From Betaproteobacteria bacterium HGW-Betaproteobacteria-12 (lineage in GTDB: Bacteria; Pseudomonadota; Gammaproteobacteria; Burkholderiales; Rhodocyclaceae), in NCBI GenBank assembly GCA_002842345.1, contig PHCU01000025.1, forward strand, positions 1 through 41,844: 41,844 nt of DNA, read 5' to 3'. Below are positions 1 to 7,545 of the stretch, piece by piece. Each line of letters starts with the position of its first letter. The stretch's first letter is position 1. The position numbers and the translations under genes are program-made. The notes below the pieces were generated by a model. That model worked only from the letters and a program-made list of their open reading frames with translations, did not search any database and had not been told where the DNA came from.

Positions 1-2250
1 GTCGGCGTCTTCCGGGCGGATCGGGCGGATGGTGACGACCTTGCCGTCGTTCATCTGCCATTCCTGGATCAGGTGCACCGGGTAGGGGTAGATCGCCATA
101 TGCGCATAGCGGTCGCCGGAGGCACCCGTGGCATGGTCGATGACGATGCGCGCATCGGCGGCGATGGCGCCGTGTTCGTCGACAATCAGCGGATTGAGGT
201 CGAGTTCCTGGATCCACGGCAGTTCGCAGACCATTTCGGAAATGCACAGCAGCACTTCCTTCAGCGCTTCGCGGTCGACAGGCGGCATGTTGTGGAACTG
301 GTCGAGAATTTTCGAGGCGCGCGTCGAGTCGATCAGGTCCTTGGCCAGGAACTTGTTCAGCGGCGGCAGGGCCACCGAGCGGTCGCTGAAGATCTCGACA
401 TCGAAGCCGCCGGCGCCGAAGGAAATGACCGGCCCGAAGATCGGATCGCGGAAGACGCCGATCATCAGTTCGCGGCCGTGCGGCCGGGACAGGAAGGGTT
501 CGATCGAGACGCCGTTGATCTTGGCCGTCGGATGCCGCTTCTGCACGGTGTCGATGATGTCGTGGTAGGCGTTGCGCACCGCCGGCGCGTTCTGGATGTT
601 CAAGCGCACGCCACCGGCGTCGGACTTGTGTGTCAGATCCGGCGAGTCGACCTTCATGGCGATCGGGAAGCCGATCTGCTCGGCCAGCAGCAGCGCCTCG
701 GTGGCGGTGCGGGCGACCATGGTCTGCGCCACCGGCACCTTGAAGGCGCGCAGGATGGCCTTCGATTCCATTTCCGACAGCACCTTGCGCCGTTCGGCGA
801 GCAGCGCCTCGATCAGCATCTTCGCCCCTTCGGTTTCCGGCCGGCCCTGCTGGCGGGTCGGTTCCGGCGTTTGCAGCAAGAGCTTCTGGTTGCGGTAGTA
901 CTTGGAAATATGGTGGAACAGCTCGATCGCCGTCTCCGGCATGCGGAAGGCCGGGATGCCGGAATCCTCGAGCAGCTTGCGCGCCTCGGCGACCTGCTCC
1001 TCGCCCATCCAGCAGCAGATCAGCGAGCGGTTCAGCTTGTCGGCGACTTCGACGATCGCCTTGGCGACGCCCATCGGGTCGGTCATCGCCTGCGGCGACA
1101 GCATCACCAGCGTGCTGTCCACGTTGGCATCGTGGGTGACCGCCATGATCGCCTCGCGATAGCGTTCCGGCGTCGCGTCGCCGCCGATGTCGATCGGATT
1201 GCTGTGCGACCAGTTCGGGGGCATCGTCTTGTTGAGCGCGGTCATCGTCTCGTTGGTCATCTGCGCCAGCGGGATGCCGAGGTCGCCGGCGCGGTCGGCG
1301 GCCATCGCGCCGGGACCGCCGCCGTTGGTGATGATGGCCAGGCGGTTGCCCTGCGGACGGAACTTGGACGCCAGGGCCTTGGCGGCATAGAACAGCTGAC
1401 CGACGTTCTGCACGCGGACGACGCCGGCGCGGCGCACGGCGGCGTCGAACACGGTATCGGAGACGGCGGCCATGCCTGAATGCACCGTCGCCGCCTGCGA
1501 GCCGGCCTCGTGGCGGCCGGCTTTCAACAGGATGATCGGCTTGATGCGGGCGGCCGAACGCAGGGCGCTCATGAAGCGGCGGGCGTTGCGGATGCCTTCG
1601 ACGTACATCAGGATGTAGTGCGTGCGGCTGTCGTAGATCAGATAGTCGAGGATTTCGCCGAAATCGATGTCGGTGGTCATGCCCAGCGAAATCACCGAGG
1701 AGAAGCCGACCTGATTGGCCTTGGCCCAGTCGAGCACGGCCGAGCACATGGCGCCGGATTGCGAAACCAGGGCCAGGTTGCCGGGGTTGGCGGTGATTCG
1801 GGTGAAGGTGGCGTTCAGGCCAAGTTCCGGACGGATGATGCCGAGGCAGTTGGGACCGAGGATGCGGACGTTGTAGGAGCGGGCGATCTCGAGCACCTTG
1901 CGTTCCAGCGCGGCGCCGATGTGGCCGGCCTCGGAGAAGCCGGAGGCGATGACGATGACGTTGCGCACGCCGCTGCGGCCGCACTGTTCGACGATCTGCG
2001 GCACCGTTTGCGGCCGGGTGGCGATCACCGCCATCTCGACGCGGGCGCCGATCTCTTCGATCGACTTGTAGGCGGGCTGACCCTGAATGGTCTCGTGCTT
2101 CGGGTTGATGGCGTACAGCCGACCCTTGTAGCCGGAACCCAGGATGTTCTTGAAGATGATGTTGCCAACCGAGTTCTCGCGGTCGGAGGCGCCGATCACG
2201 GCGACCGATTTGGGCTCGAAGAGGGTGGTCAGATAGTGCTGTTCCAGCAT
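1..2250 (-). CDS. Acyl-CoA synthetase (NDP-forming) fused to a GNAT acetyltransferase, Pat/PatZ type (3' end outside window)
   Basis: Reading leftward from ATG 2248-2250 gives 750 uninterrupted codons that run off the window edge. The start carries an AAGGA ribosome site. The N-terminus has a CoA-binding Rossmann fold (SVAVIGASDRENSVG, about residues 14-28). A succinyl-CoA-ligase-like part follows (LVSQSGAMCSAVLDWA, then IITNGGGPGAMAADRAG). The ATP-grasp part contains FPIAMKVDSPDLTHKSDAGG. The last visible residues (VVTIRPIRPEDA) look like the first strand of a GNAT domain. In the family (Salmonella Pat, E. coli PatZ) the ligase half is regulatory and the GNAT half acetylates lysines of acetyl-CoA synthetase and other central enzymes. 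The usual length is near 890 aa, so about 140 residues are missing here only because the window ends. The alternative is an ADP-forming acetate-CoA ligase without GNAT, which the last visible residues argue against. Confidence 0.88.
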   Translation of the reverse strand, partial: MLEQHYLTTLFEPKSVAVIGASDRENSVGNIIFKNILGSGYKGRLYAINPKHETIQGQPAYKSIEEIGARVEMAVIATRPQTVPQIVEQCGRSGVRNVIVIASGFSEAGHIGAALERKVLEIARSYNVRILGPNCLGIIRPELGLNATFTRITANPGNLALVSQSGAMCSAVLDWAKANQVGFSSVISLGMTTDIDFGEILDYLIYDSRTHYILMYVEGIRNARRFMSALRSAARIKPIILLKAGRHEAGSQAATVHSGMAAVSDTVFDAAVRRAGVVRVQNVGQLFYAAKALASKFRPQGNRLAIITNGGGPGAMAADRAGDLGIPLAQMTNETMTALNKTMPPNWSHSNPIDIGGDATPERYREAIMAVTHDANVDSTLVMLSPQAMTDPMGVAKAIVEVADKLNRSLICCWMGEEQVAEARKLLEDSGIPAFRMPETAIELFHHISKYYRNQKLLLQTPEPTRQQGRPETEGAKMLIEALLAERRKVLSEMESKAILRAFKVPVAQTMVARTATEALLLAEQIGFPIAMKVDSPDLTHKSDAGGVRLNIQNAPAVRNAYHDIIDTVQKRHPTAKINGVSIEPFLSRPHGRELMIGVFRDPIFGPVISFGAGGFDVEIFSDRSVALPPLNKFLAKDLIDSTRASKILDQFHNMPPVDREALKEVLLCISEMVCELPWIQELDLNPLIVDEHGAIAADARIVIDHATGASGDRYAHMAIYPYPVHLIQEWQMNDGKVVTIRPIRPEDAD

Positions 2251-2274
2251 GTTTTTCCTTGGGGCTTGGCGCTT

Positions 2275-2291
2275 ATTGTGCGATGCACAAT
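2275..2291. promoter_or_regulatory. Palindrome upstream of the Pat-like gene
   Basis: ATTGTGC-GAT-GCACAAT is a perfect 7-bp inverted repeat with a 3-bp spacer, 25 nt upstream of the Pat-like start codon and just beyond the stop of the osmC-like gene. Its size and position fit a dimeric repressor operator. No candidate regulator is adjacent, so the binding protein is unknown. Confidence 0.4.
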
Positions 2292-2310
2292 TTTATCATG
2301 GGAGAGGCGT

Positions 2311-2748
2311 TTAATCCGTACAGGCGACAGGGGCTTCGATCGCTGGTTCAAGGCTGCTGGCGATCAACAGGGGCTGGCTGAGGCTGCGATGGACCGGGCA
2401 TTTCTCGGCGATTTCGAGCAGGCGCTGGCGTTCGGCCGGGTTGAGGTCGCCATCGAGCGAGATGCGCCGCTCGATCCGGTCGCGGCGAACTCCGTCGATC
2501 TCGATCTTTTCATGTTGCAGTGCAACGCTGACATGGCGCAGCGCCAGACCCTTGCGTTCGGCATACATGCGCAGCGTCATTGCGGTACAGGTGCCAAGTG
2601 CCGTCAGCAGGAAATCGAAGGGGGCCGGGCCGCTGTCGTTGCCGCCCATGCTTGCCGGTTCGTCGGCGCGCAAGCGGTGCTGGCCGATGCGTACCTCCTG
2701 CTGGTATCTTCCCTTGCCACTTTCGGCTACGACGACGCCATCCGACAT
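2311..2748 (-). CDS. OsmC family peroxiredoxin-like protein
   Basis: A 145-aa protein of OsmC/Ohr size. The family reduces organic hydroperoxides through a redox pair of cysteines. Both are visible: Cys54 in LGTCTAMTLRMY and Cys117 in AEKCPVHRSL, the latter typical of the YhfA/OsmC branch rather than Ohr. ATG 2748 was chosen because GGGGAGGTGG lies immediately upstream; a longer frame from 2778 has no such site. The start codon overlaps that of the divergent methyltransferase within a shared CATG. The exact peroxide substrate cannot be read from sequence. Confidence 0.88.
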   Translation of the reverse strand: MSDGVVVAESGKGRYQQEVRIGQHRLRADEPASMGGNDSGPAPFDFLLTALGTCTAMTLRMYAERKGLALRHVSVALQHEKIEIDGVRRDRIERRISLDGDLNPAERQRLLEIAEKCPVHRSLSQPLLIASSLEPAIEAPVACTD

Positions 2749-3286
2749 GACCACCTCCCCGCATGAACCGTTCGCCATGATACCGCCTTCGTCCTGGGTC
2801 GAGATGCATGCTTCGCGTCTTCCGGCGGGCGAAACCGTGCTTGACCTGGCCTGCGGCAGCGGCCGTCACAGCCGCCTGCTGGCCGCCGGCGGCTGGCCGG
2901 TGCTCGCCGTCGACCGCGATGCCACGGCATTGGCCGGGCTGCAGGGCGTTGCCGCCATCAGCACCGCCTGTCTCGATCTGGAAGGCGATGACTGGCCGCT
3001 GGCTGGCCGGCAGTTCGCCGGCATCGTCGTTACCAATTACTTGTGGCGGCCGCGCCTGGCCGATCTGCTGGCCTTGCTGGCACCCGGCGGTGTACTGATC
3101 TACGAGACTTTCATGGATGGCAACGCGGCCTACGGCAAGCCGTCGAATCCCGAATTCCTGCTGCGCCCCGGCGAGTTGCGGGCAGTAGCGGCGGCTGCCG
3201 GCCTGCGCGAGATCGCCTTCGTCGAAGGCTATGTCGAGCGGCCGAAATCGGCCATGCGTCAGGCGATCTGCGCCGCCCGCGAGTGA
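2747..3286 (+). CDS. Class I SAM-dependent methyltransferase
   Basis: A small protein (179 aa from ATG 2747, 169 aa from ATG 2777). SAM motif I is VLDLACGSGRHS near residues 31-42, followed by the acidic end of strand 2 in VLAVDRD. Motif II/III-like LLALLAPGGVLIYETF follows and ends in the usual C-terminal strand. It resembles Methyltransf_25/TehB-like proteins; the substrate is unknown. Neither start has a clear ribosome site. The first ATG overlaps the divergent osmC-like start. The 3' end overlaps the convergent selenouridine synthase gene by 28 nt. Confidence 0.8.
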   Translation: MTTSPHEPFAMIPPSSWVEMHASRLPAGETVLDLACGSGRHSRLLAAGGWPVLAVDRDATALAGLQGVAAISTACLDLEGDDWPLAGRQFAGIVVTNYLWRPRLADLLALLAPGGVLIYETFMDGNAAYGKPSNPEFLLRPGELRAVAAAAGLREIAFVEGYVERPKSAMRQAICAARE

Positions 3287-4320
3287 ACGATGGCACTGGC
3301 CAGGCGGGCGACGCCGGCCGGTGAGAGATCGTCGGTGGTGAAACTTTGCAGTTGCGCCATGCCGACAAAGTGATGGTTCTGCGAACGCCGGTACAGCGGG
3401 TCGTAATGCAGTTCGAGTAGTTCGCCCACCAGCGCCGCCCATTGACCGTTGGCGATGAATTGCTGCCAGCGGCCGATGATCTCGCGGCTTTGCAGGCTGT
3501 GCAGGGCTTCCAGGCGCTGGCTGAGAAATTCGGGGCGGGTCAGAAAGTAGTCGTAGTCACGCAGCAGGAAGCTGACCCGGGCTTCACGGTCGGCCTCGAT
3601 GATCAGGCATTCGCCGTCGCGGATGCGTTCGATGAGGGCTTCCGGTACGTGCAGGTTGCCGATCTTGCGGCTTTCCGCCTCGACATAGACTGGCCGCGCC
3701 GGGTCGAAACGCTGCAGTTCCAGCAGCAAGGTGGTCTCGAAGCCTTTCTGCGAAGGCTGGGGGTCGTCAGGCAGGACGCCGAGCACCGAGCCTTTGTGAC
3801 GGGCCAGCGCTTCGAGGTCGAGTACCTGCTCCCCGTGTTCGCCAATGGCTTGCAGGATGCGTGTCTTGGCATTGCCGGTGGCACCGCTCAGCACTTTGAA
3901 CCGCAGCGTCGCCGGCAGTTCCTGCAGGCGGGCGATGACATGCGTGCGCCAGGCCTTGTAGCCACCGTCGAGTTGCCCGGCCGGCCAGCCGATGGCGCGG
4001 AAGACGGTGGTCATCGAGCCGCTGCGGTCGCCGCCGCGCCAGCAGTAGATCAGCGGCTTCCACGCCTTGGGCCGGTCGCGGAAGCGTTCGCGCAGGTGGC
4101 GGGCGATGTTCTCGGAGACCATCGCGGCGCCGAGCTTCTTGGCTTCGAACGGCGAGACCTGCTTGTACAGGGTGCCGACTTCGGCGCGCTGGGCGTCGTC
4201 GAGGACCGGGCAGTTGATGGCGCCGGGAATGTGATCCTCGGCAAATTCGGCGGGCGAGCGGACGTCGATGATCTCGTCGAAAGCGGCGAGATCGGCCACG
4301 GTGGGGCGGTTGGGCTTCAT
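3259..4320 (-). CDS. selU: tRNA 2-selenouridine synthase
   Basis: A 353-aa protein matching SelU/MnmH (YbbB) in length and layout. The enzyme converts 2-thiouridine at the tRNA wobble position to 2-selenouridine via a geranylated intermediate, using selenophosphate. The N-terminal rhodanese domain carries the active-site loop YCWRGGDRSGSM with Cys93. A P-loop GATGNAKT follows at about 146-153. The C-terminal half has the family pattern ETTLLLELQRFDP...VYVEAESRKIGN. Its presence implies that the host makes selenophosphate. It is not obviously co-transcribed with anything; the esterase gene lies just 4 nt beyond its start on the same strand. Confidence 0.93.
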   Translation of the reverse strand: MKPNRPTVADLAAFDEIIDVRSPAEFAEDHIPGAINCPVLDDAQRAEVGTLYKQVSPFEAKKLGAAMVSENIARHLRERFRDRPKAWKPLIYCWRGGDRSGSMTTVFRAIGWPAGQLDGGYKAWRTHVIARLQELPATLRFKVLSGATGNAKTRILQAIGEHGEQVLDLEALARHKGSVLGVLPDDPQPSQKGFETTLLLELQRFDPARPVYVEAESRKIGNLHVPEALIERIRDGECLIIEADREARVSFLLRDYDYFLTRPEFLSQRLEALHSLQSREIIGRWQQFIANGQWAALVGELLELHYDPLYRRSQNHHFVGMAQLQSFTTDDLSPAGVARLASAIVHSRAAQIA

Positions 4321-4324
4321 GCCG

Positions 4325-4927
4325 CTATTTTAGCAGGGGGGCGAGGGCGACCCAGACATGGTCGAGGATCAGCGGCTGCGCTTCGGCGGTCGGATGCAGG
4401 TTGTCGGGCAGGAACAGCTCCGGGCGGCGGGATACCGGTTCGAGCAGGAAGGGCAGCAGGGCCGTCTTCTTGGTCCGGGCGACCTCGGTATAGGCGGTGT
4501 GGAACTGCTCGGCATATGGTCCGTAGTTTGGCGGCAGGCGCATGCCGGCCAGCAGCACGCGGGCGCCGGCCTTCTGCGCCGCGTCGACCATGGCGTTGAG
4601 GTTGCCGCGCATCTGGCCCAGCGCCAGGCCGCGCAGGCCGTCGTTGGCGCCCAGGGCGATGACGACGACCGCCGGCTTGTGCGCCTGGAGCGCCGGCAGC
4701 AGGCGCGAACGGCCGCCGGCTGTGGTTTCGCCGGAGATGGAGATGTTGGCGACGCTATAATCGAGGCGCCGCTCGGCCAGGCGTCCGGCCAGTAGTGACG
4801 GCCAGGCCTGTTCCGGGCGCAGGCCGTAGCCGGCCGACAGCGAGTCGCCGACGACAAGGATGGTCTTGGCGGCCAGCGCCGACGGGGCGCCGACCAGCAG
4901 GGCGAACAACAAGAGGAACAGCCGCAT
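4325..4927 (-). CDS. tesA: Periplasmic GDSL arylesterase / acyl-CoA thioesterase, TesA type
   Basis: A 200-aa SGNH hydrolase. Residues 1-19 form a signal peptide ending in ALA, so the enzyme is exported. Catalytic blocks are intact: GDSL with Ser29, Gly of block II (SISGETTAGG), GAND 93-96, and the DNLHP box with Asp175 and His178. E. coli TesA is a periplasmic thioesterase I/lysophospholipase/protease I. The ATG overlaps that of the divergent ABC ATPase in a shared CATG. The tesA/ybbA divergent pairing is also seen in E. coli. Confidence 0.9.
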   Translation of the reverse strand: MRLFLLLFALLVGAPSALAAKTILVVGDSLSAGYGLRPEQAWPSLLAGRLAERRLDYSVANISISGETTAGGRSRLLPALQAHKPAVVVIALGANDGLRGLALGQMRGNLNAMVDAAQKAGARVLLAGMRLPPNYGPYAEQFHTAYTEVARTKKTALLPFLLEPVSRRPELFLPDNLHPTAEAQPLILDHVWVALAPLLK

Positions 4928-5600
4928 GGCAGATAAACCGGTGGTGGATGTGACGAAGCTGGGCAAGACCGTCGATAACGGCGGCGAGCCGCTGACGATC
5001 CTGCAGGATATTACCTTCTCCGTCGCCGCCGGCGAGACGGTCGCCATCGTTGGCGCCTCGGGCTCCGGCAAATCGACGCTGCTCGGACTGCTGGCCGGGC
5101 TGGATGTTCCCAGCACCGGCGAAATCCGCCTCGACGGCATCGCCCTGGCCGCCCTCGATGAGGATGCGCGGGCGGTGCAGCGCGGTCGCCTGCTCGGTTT
5201 CGTCTTCCAGTCCTTCCAGTTGCTACCGTCGCTGACCGCCCTGGAAAACGTCATGCTGCCGCTCGAGCTGGCCGGTACCAAAGGCGCCAGTGACACCGCC
5301 CGCGACTGGCTGCAGCGCGTCGGTCTCGGTGAGCGGTTAAAGCATTATCCGAAGCACCTGTCCGGCGGCGAGCAGCAGCGCGTCGCCCTGGCCCGCGCCT
5401 TCGCCCCGGCACCGCGCCTGGTGCTGGCCGACGAGCCGACCGGCAATCTCGATGCGGTGACCGGCCAGCAGATCATCGACCTGATGTTCGACCTGAACGC
5501 CAAGCAGGGCACGACGCTGATCCTGGTCACCCACGACGAGGCGATCGCCGCCCGTTGCGGCCGGGTGTTGCGCATCCAGGCCGGGCAACTGGCCGGGTAA
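4926..5600 (+). CDS. ABC transporter ATP-binding protein, YbbA/LolD family (no permease partner here)
   Basis: A 224-aa nucleotide-binding subunit of the MacB/LolD/FtsE class, which powers mechanotransmission or lipoprotein release rather than classical transport. Walker A is GASGSGKST (43-51), the signature LSGGEQQ (145-151), Walker B LVLADEPT (165-172), and the H-loop His203. ATG 4926 has an AGAGGAA site. Divergence from tesA identifies it as YbbA-like. In the usual arrangement a large FtsX-like permease (YbbP) follows; here the next gene is an opposing hemerythrin 18 nt away, so the ATPase is an orphan in this locus. Confidence 0.88.
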   Translation: MADKPVVDVTKLGKTVDNGGEPLTILQDITFSVAAGETVAIVGASGSGKSTLLGLLAGLDVPSTGEIRLDGIALAALDEDARAVQRGRLLGFVFQSFQLLPSLTALENVMLPLELAGTKGASDTARDWLQRVGLGERLKHYPKHLSGGEQQRVALARAFAPAPRLVLADEPTGNLDAVTGQQIIDLMFDLNAKQGTTLILVTHDEAIAARCGRVLRIQAGQLAG

Positions 5601-5618
5601 GTGGCCAGCTAAGCCGGC

Positions 5619-6011
5619 TCAGGGTGCCGCGTCGTCGGCGAATAGGCGCTGCTCGGCAACCACAAACAACTCGCGCTCCTCGAAGCGCACATGGGCTTGC
5701 AGTAGGCGGCCGAAAGGCGCCAGCGCTGCCGCGTCGCCGCCGGCGATGGCCGCCGCCAGCGCCCGCATCTGCGCATGTTCGTCCAGTGTGCGCGCCACCA
5801 GGGCGGTTTCGCCGGCCTGCGCCAGTTGCGGCAGCAGGCTACGCTCCTCTTCCTGGAAATGCGGCTCCAGTTCGCCGCGGAATAGCGCCGGGACCGTTGC
5901 TAGCAGCCTCTCCTGAGCAGTCTGGTCAGTCGCCTTGGCGATGCGCATCGCCAGGCTCAGCGCCGTGTGGTGTTCGCGCGACAACTGGAGCAGGGCGGGG
6001 GAACGTTTCAT
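5619..6011 (-). CDS. Hemerythrin HHE-domain protein
   Basis: A 130-aa four-helix protein with spaced diiron ligands: REHH (His14/15), ELEPHFQEEE, DEHAQMRAL and HVRFEERELF. Bacterial HHE proteins bind O2 or NO, or repair iron centres (YtfE/RIC, DnrN). It is the last gene of a three-gene operon and overlaps the preceding membrane-protein gene by 4 nt (ATGA). With an Fnr/Dnr-like box in front of the operon, a role in NO or oxygen-limited metabolism is a reasonable inference; O2 storage or sensing is the alternative. Confidence 0.88.
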   Translation of the reverse strand: MKRSPALLQLSREHHTALSLAMRIAKATDQTAQERLLATVPALFRGELEPHFQEEERSLLPQLAQAGETALVARTLDEHAQMRALAAAIAGGDAAALAPFGRLLQAHVRFEERELFVVAEQRLFADDAAP

Positions 6012-7105
6012 GCTGGACTATTCCGTGCGATGGCGCCGCGGCCGACGCTGACCAGGATGGTCAACACGAACAGCGCCAGACTGAGCGCATTCAGCGTCGC
6101 GCCGGTCTGCTGCCAGTTCAGGCCAGCGCCCAAACTGCCGGCCAGGCGCACGGCCAGCGTCAGGTGCAGCGCCGCCAGCGGCAGGTAGAAGAAGGGATGG
6201 TAGGGAATACGCACGCGCATCACTGCCGGGAAGATGATCGGGGCGTGGCCGATGACCATCGAGAAGACGAAACCGAGGAAGATTGCATGCAGCGCCGCAT
6301 CGCGCCCGGCGTGGCCGGGCTCGAAGGCGCCGAGCAGGCCCAGTGCCGCGCCGCTGGCCAGCCAGGCATAGCCGGCCAGCAGGCAGACGGCGACGAAGCG
6401 CGTCAGGCCCTGCTGGCGGACGGTGCAGCGGGCGATGTCGTAGCGCAGCAGCCAGACGGCCAGCGCCAGGAAGGCTGCGGCCAGCAGGCGGCTGCCGACG
6501 GGCGGTGCCAGTACGAGAAGTACGGCGGCGGCGACGGCGACCAGCAGCAGAGCGCGGAACAGCTTTTCGGCGAGCGGCCGTGGCGGTAGGAAGCGGGTCA
6601 GCTCCAGGCGCTCGCCGGCGATGGTCAGCACCAGGAAGCTCATCCACAGCAAGGTTGCGGCGCTGAGATTGCCGCCGGCCAGCCAGAGCAGATTGCCGGC
6701 CAGCCAGGCGCCGGCCCCGAGCAGCAGGGTCAGCGTAAACAGTGCCGGTAGTTGGCGATAGACGCCGACGCTGGCGACGAAGAACAAGGTGCTGGCCAGG
6801 CTGAACAGCGCCGGCGGCAGCCACCACGGCCCGCCGGCGAGGATCGACAGGCCGCCGAGACCGGCCGCCAGCGGCGCCAGGTAGGGCCAGAAGCGGTGCA
6901 GGGCGACGGCGCGTTCGAGGCTGATCACGGTGCCGAAAAAGGCGGCGATCATCAGCGCGCCATGGCTGCCGGCGCGCAACTGGGCAATTTCCGGCACCGC
7001 TACGCCGAGCCGGGCCAGGCCGCCGAGCACGCCGCCGAGCAGGCTGGCCATGGCCAGCAGCAACAGCGGCAAGCGCCAAAGCGGCGGCAGTTCGCGCAAT
7101 GTCAT
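6008..7105 (-). CDS. NnrS-like polytopic membrane protein
   Basis: A 365-aa, very hydrophobic protein with about ten to twelve predicted transmembrane segments. Histidines sit near membrane borders (GSHGALMIAAFFGTVISLER, HAIFLGFVFSMVIGHAPIIF, ALHLTLAVR). This pattern and the neighbours suggest the NnrS family, haem/copper membrane proteins linked to nitric-oxide stress, though similarity is judged by eye. It sits between DUF59 and hemerythrin genes, 7 nt after one and overlapping the other by 4 nt, so all three are very likely one transcript. Confidence 0.65.
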   Translation of the reverse strand: MTLRELPPLWRLPLLLLAMASLLGGVLGGLARLGVAVPEIAQLRAGSHGALMIAAFFGTVISLERAVALHRFWPYLAPLAAGLGGLSILAGGPWWLPPALFSLASTLFFVASVGVYRQLPALFTLTLLLGAGAWLAGNLLWLAGGNLSAATLLWMSFLVLTIAGERLELTRFLPPRPLAEKLFRALLLVAVAAAVLLVLAPPVGSRLLAAAFLALAVWLLRYDIARCTVRQQGLTRFVAVCLLAGYAWLASGAALGLLGAFEPGHAGRDAALHAIFLGFVFSMVIGHAPIIFPAVMRVRIPYHPFFYLPLAALHLTLAVRLAGSLGAGLNWQQTGATLNALSLALFVLTILVSVGRGAIARNSPA

Positions 7106-7112
7106 CGGATGC

Positions 7113-7430
7113 TCACCAGCCCAGCGTGTCGCGCGCCTTGTCGCTCATCATCGCCGGTTCCCAGGGCGGGTTCCAGACCAGGGCGATGTTGACCGGCGGG
7201 CCGTCGGGAAAGGCCCTGGCCAGCTCCGAACCGGCATCGGCAAGCACCAGGTCGCTCATCGGGCAGGCCGGCGAGGTCATGGTCAGGTCGATATCGATCA
7301 TCTCGGCGCTGACCCGGACGTCGTAGACCAGGCCGAGATCGACGATGTTGATGCCAACTTCGGGATCGACCACGGTGCGCAACGAGTCGCGGACTTGGTC
7401 CGGGGTGGGCAGGGCAGGTGCGTTGGACAT
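7113..7430 (-). CDS. DUF59/MIP18-family Fe-S assembly factor (SufT/PaaD-like)
   Basis: A 105-aa single-domain protein. The family core is clear: TVVDPEVGINIVDLGLVYD, then LTMTSPACPMSDLV with the conserved Cys of the TxxxCP motif, and a C-terminal VWNPPWEP that is typical. Relatives help insert or mature Fe-S clusters (SufT, MIP18, PaaD). It is first in the operon with the NnrS-like and hemerythrin genes, which suggests Fe-S maintenance when NO is present or oxygen is scarce. Confidence 0.88.
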   Translation of the reverse strand: MSNAPALPTPDQVRDSLRTVVDPEVGINIVDLGLVYDVRVSAEMIDIDLTMTSPACPMSDLVLADAGSELARAFPDGPPVNIALVWNPPWEPAMMSDKARDTLGW

Positions 7431-7490
7431 GTCGGTCAGAACGGAAATGATAGGCAGGGTTCAGTAAATACCCTGTCCGTGCGCAAAACC

Positions 7491-7504
7491 ATGATGCGCA
7501 TCAC
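7491..7504 (-). promoter_or_regulatory. Fnr/Dnr-like box upstream of the DUF59 operon
   Basis: ATGAT-GCGC-ATCAC differs from the Fnr/Dnr consensus TTGAT-N4-ATCAA at one base in each half and contains the perfect palindrome TGATGCGCATCA. It lies 60 nt upstream of the DUF59 start codon, a usual distance for a class II activator site. Fnr senses loss of oxygen and Dnr/NnrR senses NO; sequence alone does not separate them. Confidence 0.55.
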
Positions 7505-7545
7505 AGCAGCCGAACAATTGACGGGGACAGCCCGGGGCAGCCGAA

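Noticed and set aside
73..2766. Long plus-strand open frames opposite the Pat-like and osmC-like genes
   Set aside because: Their products are rich in His, Arg, Gly and Asp, with no domain, and mirror the codon pattern of the minus-strand genes, which show clear family motifs.
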